This document shows positions 30,227 through 38,959 of a stretch of DNA of 55,985 nt, in pieces; the first letter of the stretch is position 1; the number at the start of each line of letters is the position of its first letter. The DNA comes from Gemmatimonadales bacterium (GTDB lineage Bacteria > Gemmatimonadota > Gemmatimonadetes > Longimicrobiales > Gaopeijiaceae), in the NCBI GenBank assembly GCA_007695195.1, contig REEG01000243.1, forward strand, positions 1 through 55,985. The letters run 5' to 3'. The position numbers and the translations under genes were made by a program. The notes beneath the pieces are model-generated. The model worked only from the letters and a program-made list of their open reading frames with translations, was not told the DNA's origin and made no database searches.

Positions 30227-30336
30227 ACGATCCCTTCTGAGAGCGTCTGAACGGCCATTGCCAGGCCCGATGGGAAGAAGGCAGCGGACGCCGCCCTTCC
30301 TGGACGCCACAACCCCAGCCCAGAGGTCAATCGGCC

Positions 30337-30789
30337 ATGATCAACGAAGGTGACGCCGCTCCGGATTTCACACTCCCCGCCGACGACGGATCCACCGTGT
30401 CCCTGTCCGGACTCCGGGGAAAGAAGGTAGTCCTCTACTTCTATCCCAAGGACGACACGTCCGGGTGCACCACCGAGGCGTGCGAGTTCCGCGACGCCCT
30501 CCCCCGGTTCGACCAGGATGGAGCCGTCATTCTCGGCGTTTCGCCCGACTCGGTGGAGTCCCATCGGAAGTTCAAGGACAAGTATGACCTGAACTTCCCG
30601 CTACTGGCCGACGAGGAGCACGAGGTGGCCGAGGCCTACGGGGTGTGGAAGGAGAAGTCCATGTTCGGAAACAAGTACTGGGGCGTGGAGCGGAGCACCT
30701 TCCTCATCGGAGAGGACGGGGCAATCCGCCAAGCTTGGCGCCGGGTACGTCCAAAAGGGCACGCGGAGAAGGTGGCCGAAGCGCTCTGA
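30337..30789 (+). CDS. bcp: Thioredoxin-dependent thiol peroxidase (BCP-type peroxiredoxin)
   Basis: 150-residue atypical 2-Cys peroxiredoxin that reduces hydrogen peroxide and organic peroxides with thioredoxin. The peroxidatic cysteine is C44 in YPKDDTSGCTTEACEFRD and the resolving cysteine is C49, five residues later, as in PrxQ/BCP. The rest (GVSPDSVESHRKFKDKYDLNFPLLAD, cut here) is typical. It starts 110 bases after the basic protein gene. It is convergent with the CoA-binding gene; a long hairpin lies between them. Confidence 0.95.
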   Translation: MINEGDAAPDFTLPADDGSTVSLSGLRGKKVVLYFYPKDDTSGCTTEACEFRDALPRFDQDGAVILGVSPDSVESHRKFKDKYDLNFPLLADEEHEVAEAYGVWKEKSMFGNKYWGVERSTFLIGEDGAIRQAWRRVRPKGHAEKVAEAL

Positions 30790-30850
30790 CCGTTCGGCTC
30801 GGGAACGAAGGTGGGGCGGTTCCGCCCGGGGGAAGGTGGCTCTCCTTCCG

Positions 30851-30904
30851 GGGCGCCTCTGCCTGAGGGAGGGGATGGCCCCTCAGGACGGAGGCAGGGC
30901 GCCC
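30851..30904. terminator. Compound hairpin between bcp and the CoA-binding gene
   Basis: Stem segments: GGGCGCC (30851-30857) with GGCGCCC (30898-30904), CTGCC with GGCAG, and TGAGGG (30864-30869) with CCCTCA (30880-30885). There is a 7-base bulge on one side and a 10-base loop. It lies between the two convergent genes and reaches into the last codons of the minus-strand gene. There is no U-tract. Confidence 0.6.
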
Positions 30905-31365
30905 TGGGGAAGGGAACGATGAACCTGGAAGATACAGAGGTCCTGGATCACCGTTCGTCCCGCTTCCCGGGCCCGCGCAACCGCCTCCGGCGCCTGGATT
31001 CCCTGCTGGAGCCAGATGCCCGGCTCATCGTCCCGGTGGCGGGCCTCATCCACAAAGGGGCCCGCCACCGCGGATGGCCGAAAGATCAGCACCAGATCCA
31101 CCCTGGCCTCCACCTCTGACAGGGTGGCTCGCGCCCGCTTCCCCAGGATGCGCTCGGCGTGGGGATTGACCGGGATGACGTCCATTCCCTTGGCCGCCAG
31201 GTACGAGGGAACCCGCCGCGCCGCTTTCGCCGGATCCCTTGAGAGCCCCACCACGGCGATCACCCGAGCGGATTCCAGGAGCTCCTGCAACGTTTCGGCG
31301 TCCGGATTTCCGGGATCTCCACTCTCAGCCAGGAGGGCGGAGATGGGGGCGAGAGGGTCCGACAT
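30883..31365 (-). CDS. CoA-binding domain protein (YccU-like)
   Basis: 160-residue protein with a single Rossmann CoA-binding domain (ARVIAVVGLSRDPAKAARRVPSYL, then VIPVNPHAERILGKRA and VDLVLIFRPS). It is related to the N-terminal domain of ADP-forming acyl-CoA synthetases but is free-standing, as in E. coli YccU. Its role is unknown. ATG 31365 is preferred; the open frame extends upstream without features. It lies downstream of the DMT transporter gene on the same strand with a 121-base gap. Confidence 0.88.
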   Translation of the reverse strand: MSDPLAPISALLAESGDPGNPDAETLQELLESARVIAVVGLSRDPAKAARRVPSYLAAKGMDVIPVNPHAERILGKRARATLSEVEARVDLVLIFRPSAVAGPFVDEARHRDDEPGIWLQQGIQAPEAVARAREAGRTVIQDLCIFQVHRSLPQGALPPS

Positions 31366-31486
31366 TGGAAGAGGGCCGCTTGTTTTGGAAAGCGCTGACC
31401 CGGCGGACCGTCCTCCGCGTCGACGCATCGTTCGCGTTTGCTTGCAGGATACGGGCGGGGCGTGGGGTCGGCAAGTCGATGGCGGT

Positions 31487-32476
31487 TCAGCGCTCATCCG
31501 CCGTGGCCGGAGTCCGCACGGCGTACGCGCCGGCAACACCCACCACCAGAACCACGAGCCCCACCACGCCCCAGGGGGTCAGCACCTGGTCCAGGAAGAG
31601 CCAGGCCAGGATCGCCGCCATCATGGGCTCCACCGTTGTGCCGATGGAGGCCCGGCCAGCCTCCAGGGTCCGCATGGCGTTGAAGAGGAGGAGGGCCGCC
31701 AGGGCGATGGTGAGGAGTCCCAGGAGGAGAACCAGGGCCAATTCCGTGGGCGTCCCCGGAAGGACGACCTCCTCACCTCGGGCCATCCAGACGAGCCCCA
31801 GTAGGACCGTACCTGCCGCAGTGCTCCAGAACAGGGGGATCAGGGGCCCGTAGTGGCGACCGTACCACTTCCCGAACAGGGTGTATGCGGCGTACGCTAT
31901 TCCGCACAGGCATCCCCAGAGAACTCCTCCCAGGGTCAATTCCAGATCCACGCCCCGGGTCCCGAGGACCGTGAGCCAGACCCCGGCGATGGAGATGGCA
32001 GCCAGCAACGCCTTCGCCGGTGTGATCCGCTCTCCGAAGAGGACGGCCGAGGCGGCGATGACCAGGGCCGGCGCCAGATAGAGGAGCGCCACGGTGGCCG
32101 GTACCCCCACCGAATCGGTGGACATCTGGTATGCCACCTGGAAGATGCCTACGATGATCCCGCCCAGCAGGATCATGCCGGCCAGGTCGGCACGGCGCTG
32201 CGCCTGGCCGGTCCGGTCCGTATCGTTCCCCTCGGGCCGCGGGTTGGGCAGGGCGGCACCTGGGGGGCGTGTGGACCGGCTAGCCCACCGCACGGCGACG
32301 ATGGCCAGGAGAAACAAGACTCCTGCCGCCGGCCGGAGGATGGCAACGCTGGTGGGGGGGATCCCCAGACGAAAGAGGGCCACCGAGATGGGGCCGGAGG
32401 TGGCCCAGAGGGATCCGGCCAGGATGACCTGGGAGTACGCCAGGGCGATCCGTGCCGGAGGGTTGAGTGTGCGCAT
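31487..32476 (-). CDS. EamA/DMT-family transporter
   Basis: 329-residue inner-membrane protein with ten predicted helices in two EamA repeats. The first starts at VILAGSLWATSGPISVALF and the second at LTLGGVLWGCLCGIAYAAYTLFGKW. The typical end of each half is present (LLYLAPALVIAASAVLFGERITPAKAL and TTVEPMMAAILAWLFLDQ). DMT proteins export amino acids, nucleotides or other metabolites; the substrate cannot be read. The loop of residues 68-95 is long and polar. It starts within 60 bases of the divergent ABC exporter gene, so their promoters must overlap each other's coding region. Confidence 0.9.
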   Translation of the reverse strand: MRTLNPPARIALAYSQVILAGSLWATSGPISVALFRLGIPPTSVAILRPAAGVLFLLAIVAVRWASRSTRPPGAALPNPRPEGNDTDRTGQAQRRADLAGMILLGGIIVGIFQVAYQMSTDSVGVPATVALLYLAPALVIAASAVLFGERITPAKALLAAISIAGVWLTVLGTRGVDLELTLGGVLWGCLCGIAYAAYTLFGKWYGRHYGPLIPLFWSTAAGTVLLGLVWMARGEEVVLPGTPTELALVLLLGLLTIALAALLLFNAMRTLEAGRASIGTTVEPMMAAILAWLFLDQVLTPWGVVGLVVLVVGVAGAYAVRTPATADER

Positions 32477-32532
32477 CCGGAGAAGCTATGCCGAAGCCCG
32501 GTTCGGGCGAAGGGGCCAATTGGAACAGTCAA

Positions 32533-34344
32533 ATGAGTGAACGAAAGCCGTATGCGTTCCTGAGGCGCCTGGCGCCCAGGGTCGCACCATACCGGGTCGC
32601 CCTTTTCTGGGCCGCGGTCCTGATCCTTCTGGGGTCCGCCATCGGGCTGGCCTTCCCGTTGGTGGTGCGGGAGTTACTGGACGCCGCCTTCCTGGCCGAC
32701 GATCGGGGGCTCCTGAATCGGGTGGCCATCTTCCTCATCGTCCTCTTCTTCTTCCAGGCGGTGGTGAACTTCGCCCAGAGCTACCTCACCGCCTCGGTGT
32801 CGGAGCGAGTGGTGGCGGATCTGAGGATTGACCTCTTCCGGCGGCTCATCCGTCAGCCACCCGGCTTCTTCTCCCGGCGCAGGGTCGGCGAGTTGTCGTC
32901 GCGGCTGGCCTCGGATGCCGGTCTCATCCAGGGGATCCTCCGTTTCGGGATTCCGGAGCTCGTGCGCCAGATCACCTTTCTGGGCGGGGCCGTGATCCTG
33001 GTCACCATCACCCATCCGCGCCTCACCCTGGTCACCTTCGTGGCCATTCCCCCCACGGTCCTGGCGGGATGGCTCCTGGGGCGGCGCGTCCGGAGGATCT
33101 CCACCGGGATCCAGGACCGACTGGCCGACGCCGTGTCCCGTGCCGAACAGGTCTTCTCCCAGGTTCGAACGGTCCAGAGCTTCACCCGCGAGGCCTGGGA
33201 GGAGGCGCTCTTCGACGAGGCCGTGGAGGACACCCGGTCCCGGGGGCTCAAGCGAGCGGTGGCTCGGGCGTCTCTCACCGGCGTGGTCACCTTCACCGCC
33301 TTCGGGGCCATCGTCCTGGTGCTCTGGGAGGGGGGCCGGCTCGTCCTGGACGGTGCGCTGACGCCCGGGACCCTGGTGGCCTTCCTCCTCTACGCCGTGA
33401 CCATCGCCGGCGCCGTGAGCTCGTTGGCCGGATTCTGGAGCAACCTGCAGGAGGCGTCCGGCGCCGCCCGGCGCATCTTCGAACTCCTGGACCACCCCAG
33501 GGAGCTGGCCGAGCCGGAGCGGCCCAGGTCCCTCCCGCATCCTGTTGAAGGCCGCGTCCACTACCAGGGCGTCCGCTTCCGGTACGGTCCGCACCTGCCC
33601 GAGGTGCTCCACGGCATCGACCTGGAGCTGGAGCCGGGCGAGACGGTGGCGCTGGTGGGGGCCTCCGGGGCCGGAAAGAGCACCATTGCGTCCCTCCTCC
33701 CCCGCTTCTACGACGTCACCGCCGGCTCCGTCCGCATCGACGGCGTGGATGTACGGGAGGTGCCCCTGGAAGAGCTCCGGTCCACCATCGGGCTGGTGCC
33801 CCAGGAGCCCCTCCTCTTCGCCGGGACCATCCGCGACAACCTCCGCTATGGCAACCCCGATGCCACCGATCCGGAGATCGAGGCGGCGGCTCGAGAGGCC
33901 CGGGCCCACCAGTTCATCGCCGAGCTTCCGGACGGGTACGACGCTCTGGTGGGAGAGCGCGGGGTCACCCTCAGCGCCGGGCAGCGCCAGCGTATGGCCA
34001 TTGCCCGGGTTCTCCTGAAGGCGCCCGCCCTTCTCATCCTGGACGAGGCGTCCAGCGCCCTGGATGCCGAGAGCGAGTCCCTGGTGCAGGATGCTTTGGA
34101 TCGTCTCATGGTCGGGCGGACCACCCTGGTCATCGCCCACCGACTCTCCACCATCCTCCGAGCCGACCGGATCCTGGTGCTGCAGGAGGGTCGGATCGTG
34201 GACCAGGGGACCCATCGGGAGCTCCTGGCCCGGAACCCGTTGTACGGCCGACTCTACCGTGCCCAGTTCGAAATGGCGGTGGATGCGGTTGGCACACCGG
34301 CAGGAACGAGCGCCGGGTCCGATCTCGGTCCACCCCTCTCGTAA
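32533..34344 (+). CDS. ABC exporter, fused permease and ATPase (MsbA-like)
   Basis: 603-residue half-transporter. Six membrane helices fill residues about 20-310 (for example LFWAAVLILLGSAIGLAFPLVV). The ATPase follows with Walker A GASGAGKSTIASLL, signature LSAGQRQRMAIARVLL (LSAGQ in place of LSGGQ), Walker B ALLILDEASSALD and the switch His in VIAHRLS. It works as a homodimer or heterodimer exporting lipid, lipid A or drug-like compounds. ATG 32533 is used; ATG 32488 has a better ribosome binding site (GGAG, 5 bases) but gives an AT-richer leader that looks non-coding. Its TAA overlaps the ribosome binding site of the ChaN-like gene. Confidence 0.93.
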   Translation: MSERKPYAFLRRLAPRVAPYRVALFWAAVLILLGSAIGLAFPLVVRELLDAAFLADDRGLLNRVAIFLIVLFFFQAVVNFAQSYLTASVSERVVADLRIDLFRRLIRQPPGFFSRRRVGELSSRLASDAGLIQGILRFGIPELVRQITFLGGAVILVTITHPRLTLVTFVAIPPTVLAGWLLGRRVRRISTGIQDRLADAVSRAEQVFSQVRTVQSFTREAWEEALFDEAVEDTRSRGLKRAVARASLTGVVTFTAFGAIVLVLWEGGRLVLDGALTPGTLVAFLLYAVTIAGAVSSLAGFWSNLQEASGAARRIFELLDHPRELAEPERPRSLPHPVEGRVHYQGVRFRYGPHLPEVLHGIDLELEPGETVALVGASGAGKSTIASLLPRFYDVTAGSVRIDGVDVREVPLEELRSTIGLVPQEPLLFAGTIRDNLRYGNPDATDPEIEAAAREARAHQFIAELPDGYDALVGERGVTLSAGQRQRMAIARVLLKAPALLILDEASSALDAESESLVQDALDRLMVGRTTLVIAHRLSTILRADRILVLQEGRIVDQGTHRELLARNPLYGRLYRAQFEMAVDAVGTPAGTSAGSDLGPPLS

Positions 34345-34355
34345 GGAGTTCACGT

Positions 34356-35432
34356 ATGGCAGTCCCGTCTCGTGGGGCCATGCTGGAGGTTGGCGCGGTG
34401 TCGTCCAGGCGCACCGTTTCCGAAGGGCGTGCCACTGCCGCATTTCGAGCCACCCGGAAGCTCCTGGCCCTGCCTGTGGTGGCCGTTGCGGCCGGATGTG
34501 GTGCCGCCACCGGGAACGGGGCTCCGGCTCCTCCCGTCTCTCCCTCCCCTGCGGTCGCCCCGGAGGCGGGTGAGCCGATCCATGAGGCGGCCTGGACACT
34601 CTACGACCATGAAGGCAGGAACGCGGCCCTGGAAGCTCTGGTGGAGGCCGCCGCCTCCGTCGATGTGCTCTTCGTGGGGGAGCGCCACGGCGATCCAGGG
34701 GGGCACCGCTTTCAGGCCGAGCTCCTCCAGGCTCTCCTGGACCATCATGGCCAGCGGGTCATCCTTTCCCTGGAGATGTTCGAACGGGACGTTCAGCCGG
34801 TGGTGGACGAGTATCTGGCAGGCCTGATCACGGAAGATCACTTCCTGGGAGCCGCTCGTCCCTGGCCCAGCTACCGGCGGGACTACCGGCCCATGGTGGA
34901 GATGGCTCGGGAGCGGGAGATTCCGGTGGTGGCGGCCAATGCGCCCCGTCGCTACGTGAACCGGGTTTCCCGCCTGGGGCCCTCAGCGCTGTCCGACCTG
35001 CCTTCGTCGGCGCTGGAGCACCTTCCTCCCCTCCCCTACCCCGGTCCCTCCGACGCCTACCGTGCCGAGTGGAACGCCCTCATGGCCGAGATGGCGGGAG
35101 CCCACGGTGGGCACCCTTCGGCCCGGGCCATGGGTGATGCGGCGCTGCAGGCGCAGGCGCTCTGGGATGCCTCCATGGCTCACAGCATCGCCGGAGCACT
35201 GGCGGGGGCCTCGCAGGGCTCCCTGGTGCTTCACGTCACCGGTGGCTTCCACGTGGACAACGGGACGGGAACCCCGGAAGCCCTGGAGCATTACAGGCCC
35301 GGGACCCAGCGCCTCATCGTCATGATCCGTCCCGTCCAGGACCCCGAGACCCCACCGTCCGCCGACCTTCGGGGGGGAGCGGACTTCGTAGTCCTCACCG
35401 AGGCCCCGGCTCCCACTCCTCGTCCGCAGTGA
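34356..35432 (+). CDS. ChaN-family lipoprotein
   Basis: 358-residue lipoprotein of the ChaN/Tiki (haem-binding uptake, EreA/ChaN-like) superfamily. An N-terminal signal ends in VAAGCG (lipobox). Family blocks follow: VDVLFVGERHGDPGGHRFQAELL (cut here), LSLEMFERDVQPVVDEYL and LHVTGGFHVDNG. ChaN in Campylobacter binds haem pairs, and Tiki relatives are proteases; which applies is unknown. TAAGGAG, which includes the stop of the ABC exporter, lies 8 bases before the ATG, so the two are cotranscribed. The sequence ends in a proline-rich tail. Confidence 0.86.
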   Translation: MAVPSRGAMLEVGAVSSRRTVSEGRATAAFRATRKLLALPVVAVAAGCGAATGNGAPAPPVSPSPAVAPEAGEPIHEAAWTLYDHEGRNAALEALVEAAASVDVLFVGERHGDPGGHRFQAELLQALLDHHGQRVILSLEMFERDVQPVVDEYLAGLITEDHFLGAARPWPSYRRDYRPMVEMAREREIPVVAANAPRRYVNRVSRLGPSALSDLPSSALEHLPPLPYPGPSDAYRAEWNALMAEMAGAHGGHPSARAMGDAALQAQALWDASMAHSIAGALAGASQGSLVLHVTGGFHVDNGTGTPEALEHYRPGTQRLIVMIRPVQDPETPPSADLRGGADFVVLTEAPAPTPRPQ

Positions 35433-35499
35433 GCGGTCCGGTGGAGGGCCCCTCTGGAGAGTCAGCCGTCGGGTCGAGGGCTCCTCTGGGGATGGAACA

Positions 35500-35907
35500 C
35501 TAGAGAAAGAACGAAGTGAAGAGCCCCCGGTTGATGGCCTGCATCCCGAACCAGAGGAGGAGGAAGGCCAGCGCCGTAAAGAAGGCATGGGGGAGGAAGC
35601 TGCGGTCTTCCGGCCTCCGTCGCCGCATCATACTCAAGGGGATCTGCGCCGCCACCGCCGCACCCAGGGTAAGGAAGATGTGCCCGATGAGCCCGGTGAG
35701 GGTGAGGCGCATGGAGACCAGGATGAAGAATCCCAGTACAACCTGAAGGTGGAGCAGGCCCGCGAACATCGATGCGGAGCTGCGCATGATCCGGTCATAG
35801 GGCCGTTTGGTGGCCCACCCATAGATGGCGTAGCCCAGCGCCACCAGGCCGGCGATGAGGAGGATCCAGCGGAGAAGGGAGTGGATCTGCAGGAGACCGG
35901 AGGCCAT
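35500..35907 (-). CDS. Four-helix membrane protein with conserved histidines (cytochrome b-like)
   Basis: 135 residues with four hydrophobic helices. The first is preceded by HSLLRW, a motif seen in small proteins often annotated cytochrome b in the Bacteroidetes. Further histidines sit in or next to helices (GLLHLQVVLGF, LIGHIFLTLG) and could bind haem. There is no signal peptide. Its activity is unknown. It is convergent with the ChaN-like gene and lies 63 bases after the znuB stop on the same strand, so it could be read through from the zinc operon. Confidence 0.65.
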   Translation of the reverse strand: MASGLLQIHSLLRWILLIAGLVALGYAIYGWATKRPYDRIMRSSASMFAGLLHLQVVLGFFILVSMRLTLTGLIGHIFLTLGAAVAAQIPLSMMRRRRPEDRSFLPHAFFTALAFLLLWFGMQAINRGLFTSFFL

Positions 35908-35970
35908 GGAGTCGACGCTGGAAGAAGGTTCGGGGGCGGAGGCGAAGGGGTTCGGGAAAGGCTAGGGGAT

Positions 35971-36831
35971 CTACCGCCGAAGCGCGTTCCAGATCCGGGC
36001 GAGTCCGAAGAGGGCCACGTAGGCCAGCGCGATGTTGGGCCCCGGCTGCCAATCGGTCTCAAAGCTCATGACGAGCCCCACCACCACTCCGGCCACACCG
36101 AACGCCAGCGACGCCAGGAGCACGGTGGAGGTGCGGCGGGCGACCTGTAGCGCTGCGGCACCGGGCAGGACGATCATGGCGGTGGCAAGAATAACCCCGG
36201 CCAGTTGCATGGTCACCACCACGGTGACGGCCAGGATCACCATGAGGGCGGCACGGATCCTTCCCCCCTGGATGCCCAGGGACTCGGCCATGGGTTCATC
36301 GAAGGCCCAGAAGAGAAGGGGCCTGCGAATCCACCACAGCGCCGCCAGAGCCACAGCCAGCACCACCCAGGCCAGCCACGCCTCCAGCGGGCCGATGGTG
36401 GCCACCTGCCCGAACAGGAACCCCTCCACACTCACCGAGGTGGATCCGGCCCTTCCGCGCTGCATCTGCAAGAGGAGGAAGCCCAACGCCATGGAGGCCA
36501 CCAGGAGCACACCGATGGCCGTGTCTTCGGGGATCCCCTGCCGCCGGCTCAACATGCCGATGGAGAGGCCGGCGGCGATACAGAAGACGGCCACCACACC
36601 CCAGGCTCCCAGGAGGGCGCCGGTGCCGGCGCCGGCGGCAAAGAGACCCAGCACCGCCGCCACGCCCACACCACCGAAGGCGGCGTGGGAGATCCCCTGC
36701 CCAACGAAGGCCATGCGGCGCAGCACCACCAGGGGACTCAGGATTCCGCACAGCAGGGCCACGGCCAGCGCGGCGGCGGCGGCGGGCTGCATGGTGGCGT
36801 AGGGTCCGAAGAGATAGTCCAGCGTCTGCAC
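35971..36831 (-). CDS. znuB: Zinc/manganese ABC transporter permease
   Basis: 286-residue ABC-3 family permease with about eight or nine helices. Marker blocks: SPLVVLRRMAFVGQGISHAAFGGVG near the N-terminus and VILATAMIVLPGAAALQVARR near the C-terminus. It forms the channel of the ZnuABC system. GTG 36831 is chosen because the family starts here and GGGAG lies 10 bases upstream, in the end of the znuC gene. The znuC stop is 7 bases before it. The open frame further upstream is out of register with the family. Manganese or iron rather than zinc is possible. Confidence 0.92.
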   Translation of the reverse strand: MQTLDYLFGPYATMQPAAAAALAVALLCGILSPLVVLRRMAFVGQGISHAAFGGVGVAAVLGLFAAGAGTGALLGAWGVVAVFCIAAGLSIGMLSRRQGIPEDTAIGVLLVASMALGFLLLQMQRGRAGSTSVSVEGFLFGQVATIGPLEAWLAWVVLAVALAALWWIRRPLLFWAFDEPMAESLGIQGGRIRAALMVILAVTVVVTMQLAGVILATAMIVLPGAAALQVARRTSTVLLASLAFGVAGVVVGLVMSFETDWQPGPNIALAYVALFGLARIWNALRR

Positions 36832-36838
36832 GGCAAGC

Positions 36839-37666
36839 TCACTCCCGGTGGTGCGTGGGGCGGGCCAGGACGCGAACATCGCCGAACACCTGGGACAGGT
36901 CGTGCTCGAAGACGTGAGCCAGCACCTGGGGGGTGATTCCCTCCGGTGCATCGTGGAAGTGGAGAGTTCGGCGCAGGCAGGCCACCCGGTCACAGAGGGC
37001 TCGTCCCGCCTCGGATCCGGAGCGCGGGGCCGCCATGGCCCGGATGTCGTGACTCACGATCACCAGGGTCAGCCCGTCCAAGGATTGGAGTCGGGCCAGG
37101 ACCTCTCCCAACTGTTCCTGGGCACCCGGATCCAGGGCCGATGTGGGTTCATCCAGGATCAGGATGGGAGGGTCCACCGCCAGGGCGCGGGCCAGAAGGG
37201 TGCGCTGGAACTGTCCGCCTGAGAGTTCGGCAACCGAACGGTCGGCCAGATCCTCCAGGTTCACCCGAGCCAGCGCCAGATCGACCCGGGTCCGGATCGC
37301 CGCCGAGGGACGCCGCCAGGGCGGCTCTCCCACCAGCGCCGCCATCTCCACGGTCTGACGGACCGTGACGGGAAAGGTCCGGTCCGCCGCACTGCGCTGG
37401 GGAAGGTACCCGATGCGCCGTGCCCGGCGTGCCTCGGAGGGCGACATCCCCAATACCTCTACGGAACCGCTGTCCGGCGTGAGTTCACCCAGGATGAGGC
37501 GGAGGAGGGTGGACTTTCCGCCCCCGTTGGGACCGATGATGGCCAGGCTCTCTCCCTGTCGTACCTCCAGGGTCACGTCCTCCACCGCCGGTGGGTGTCC
37601 AGGCCACCGGAAGCTCACCCCCTTCAGCCGGATGGCGGGGACCGAATCCGGCAGTGGAGGACTCAC
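36839..37666 (-). CDS. znuC: Zinc/manganese ABC transporter ATP-binding protein
   Basis: 275-residue ATPase with Walker A GPNGGGKSTLL, signature LSGGQFQRTLLARAL, Walker B ILILDEPTSALD and switch His in VIVSHDIRAM. It powers import by the ZnuB permease. The start is GTG 37666, which overlaps the znuA stop by 4 bases (GTGA). The C-terminal tail includes CDRVACLRRTLHFHDAPEGI, a cysteine/histidine-containing extension common in metal-transporter ATPases. The gene order is znuA-znuC-znuB. Confidence 0.93.
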   Translation of the reverse strand: MSPPLPDSVPAIRLKGVSFRWPGHPPAVEDVTLEVRQGESLAIIGPNGGGKSTLLRLILGELTPDSGSVEVLGMSPSEARRARRIGYLPQRSAADRTFPVTVRQTVEMAALVGEPPWRRPSAAIRTRVDLALARVNLEDLADRSVAELSGGQFQRTLLARALAVDPPILILDEPTSALDPGAQEQLGEVLARLQSLDGLTLVIVSHDIRAMAAPRSGSEAGRALCDRVACLRRTLHFHDAPEGITPQVLAHVFEHDLSQVFGDVRVLARPTHHRE

Positions 37667-38772
37667 GGCGATCCGCCCAACCCGGCTGCGCTGGTCTGAG
37701 GTGGTGCTGCCTCGCGGTTCAGACCGTCCACAAGTTGGATCAGGTTGGCCCGCATGGTGGCAGGCCAGTCGCCGCTCCCAAGTGGATCGAGCACGAAGAG
37801 CTCGACACCTGCAAGGTCCCGGATCCGCAGCGCCGCCCGGTCCCCGAACTGCGGCTCCACGAAGATCCCTCCCAGCTCATACCGTCGGACCACGTCCATG
37901 ACCCTTGCCATGTCGGACGGACGAGTCTCAACCAGACCCTCGGGCCGGATCACCGCGCCCACCTCGAGTCCGTATCGCCGGACGAGCCACCCGAACCCGT
38001 CGTGGTGCGTCACCAGAACGCGCCGCCTCACATCGGCCAGCGCATCCCGATACTCCCGGTCCACCGCCGCCACCTCAGTCAGGGCGCGATCCACCGCCTC
38101 GGCGTCGCTCTCCAGAACCTCGGCTACGGCCCGGATCCACGGCTCCATGGCTGCGGGATCCAGCCAGGCGTGGGGATCCTCAGGACCGTGATGGTGATGG
38201 CCATGGTCTGCGTGGGAGTCGTGGTCCGACTCGGGGTGGTCGTCCTGCCCGTGTGGTGAGTGGGCGTGGTCGTGGGCCTCTTCCACCAGCCCCGCCTCGT
38301 ACGAGAAGAGGGGCGGTGGAACGATCCCGGCATCTTCCAGCACCTCCGACATACGAAGCACCCGCGGGGAGTTCCGACTGGTGGCCAGGGTTCGTTCAAT
38401 GGAGGGCTCCAGGTTCCACCCTACCAGAAGGACCACGTCGGCGCCGGCCAGGTCCCGAGCCTGACTCGGAGACAGTGCGGCTCCGTGGGGTGAAACCCCG
38501 GGATCCACCAACGGTACGACCCTTGCTCCTTCCGGCGCCAGCGATTGCGCCACCCACTGCAGCGGGGGGATGGACACGGCGATGCGCAGGGTCTCCGAAT
38601 CGGAGTGGGCCGAGCCCGGCGGGTCTGCGGAGCAGCCACCGGACACCATGGCCACCTGCATCATCGCCAGCGCTGCCAACGGGGCAAACCGTGGGGCGCG
38701 CCGGCCGGGCCGACTTCCGTTGTGCCGCCGACTGGAACGGGACTTGGATTCCCTCATGACGGTTTCATTCAC
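37663..38772 (-). CDS. znuA: Zinc ABC transporter substrate-binding lipoprotein
   Basis: 369-residue metal-binding lipoprotein. A basic N-terminal stretch and lipobox (VAMVSGGC) lead into LRIAVSIPPLQWVAQSLAPE. A histidine/aspartate-rich loop (HDHAHSPHGQDDHPESDHD, then HADHGHHHH) is the mark of zinc rather than manganese binding proteins. Ligand-like histidines are in GVSPHGAALSP, EDPHAWLDP and VTHHDGFGW. It delivers zinc to ZnuBC. The start may be ATG 38772 or ATG 38757. An AT-rich island about 130 bases upstream is a candidate promoter or metalloregulator site. Confidence 0.94.
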   Translation of the reverse strand: MNETVMRESKSRSSRRHNGSRPGRRAPRFAPLAALAMMQVAMVSGGCSADPPGSAHSDSETLRIAVSIPPLQWVAQSLAPEGARVVPLVDPGVSPHGAALSPSQARDLAGADVVLLVGWNLEPSIERTLATSRNSPRVLRMSEVLEDAGIVPPPLFSYEAGLVEEAHDHAHSPHGQDDHPESDHDSHADHGHHHHGPEDPHAWLDPAAMEPWIRAVAEVLESDAEAVDRALTEVAAVDREYRDALADVRRRVLVTHHDGFGWLVRRYGLEVGAVIRPEGLVETRPSDMARVMDVVRRYELGGIFVEPQFGDRAALRIRDLAGVELFVLDPLGSGDWPATMRANLIQLVDGLNREAAPPQTSAAGLGGSP

Positions 38773-38899
38773 CCGGGACGTCGGGCGCCTCCTCTGTTTC
38801 GCGCGGATGTTGAATGCGTCGCGCGGGATGATGAAGCATCCCGTATAGTCCGGATCCTGGTCGCGTCGGCCCAGGTAGGTCTGGTGCGCGGGGGGATCC

Positions 38900-38925
38900 T
38901 AATGATAGTACAATATCGGTAATCT
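38900..38925 (-). promoter_or_regulatory. AT-rich island upstream of znuA, possible promoter/Zur-type operator
   Basis: TAATGATAGTACAATATCGG stands out in GC-rich surroundings. It contains the inverted repeat GATA-6-TATC at 38904-38917 and -10-like hexamers on the minus strand (TACTAT, TATTGT). It lies between the exonuclease stop and znuA, where a zinc-responsive operator is expected. The match to any known Zur box is weak. Confidence 0.4.
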
Positions 38926-38959
38926 CGGGAGGTCCGTGCTTCCGGAATATCTGGACCGG

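Noticed and set aside
32674-34599. 641-codon minus-strand frame opposite the ABC exporter
   Set aside because: It is a shadow of the exporter and ChaN-like genes. It has no ribosome binding site and no known domain.
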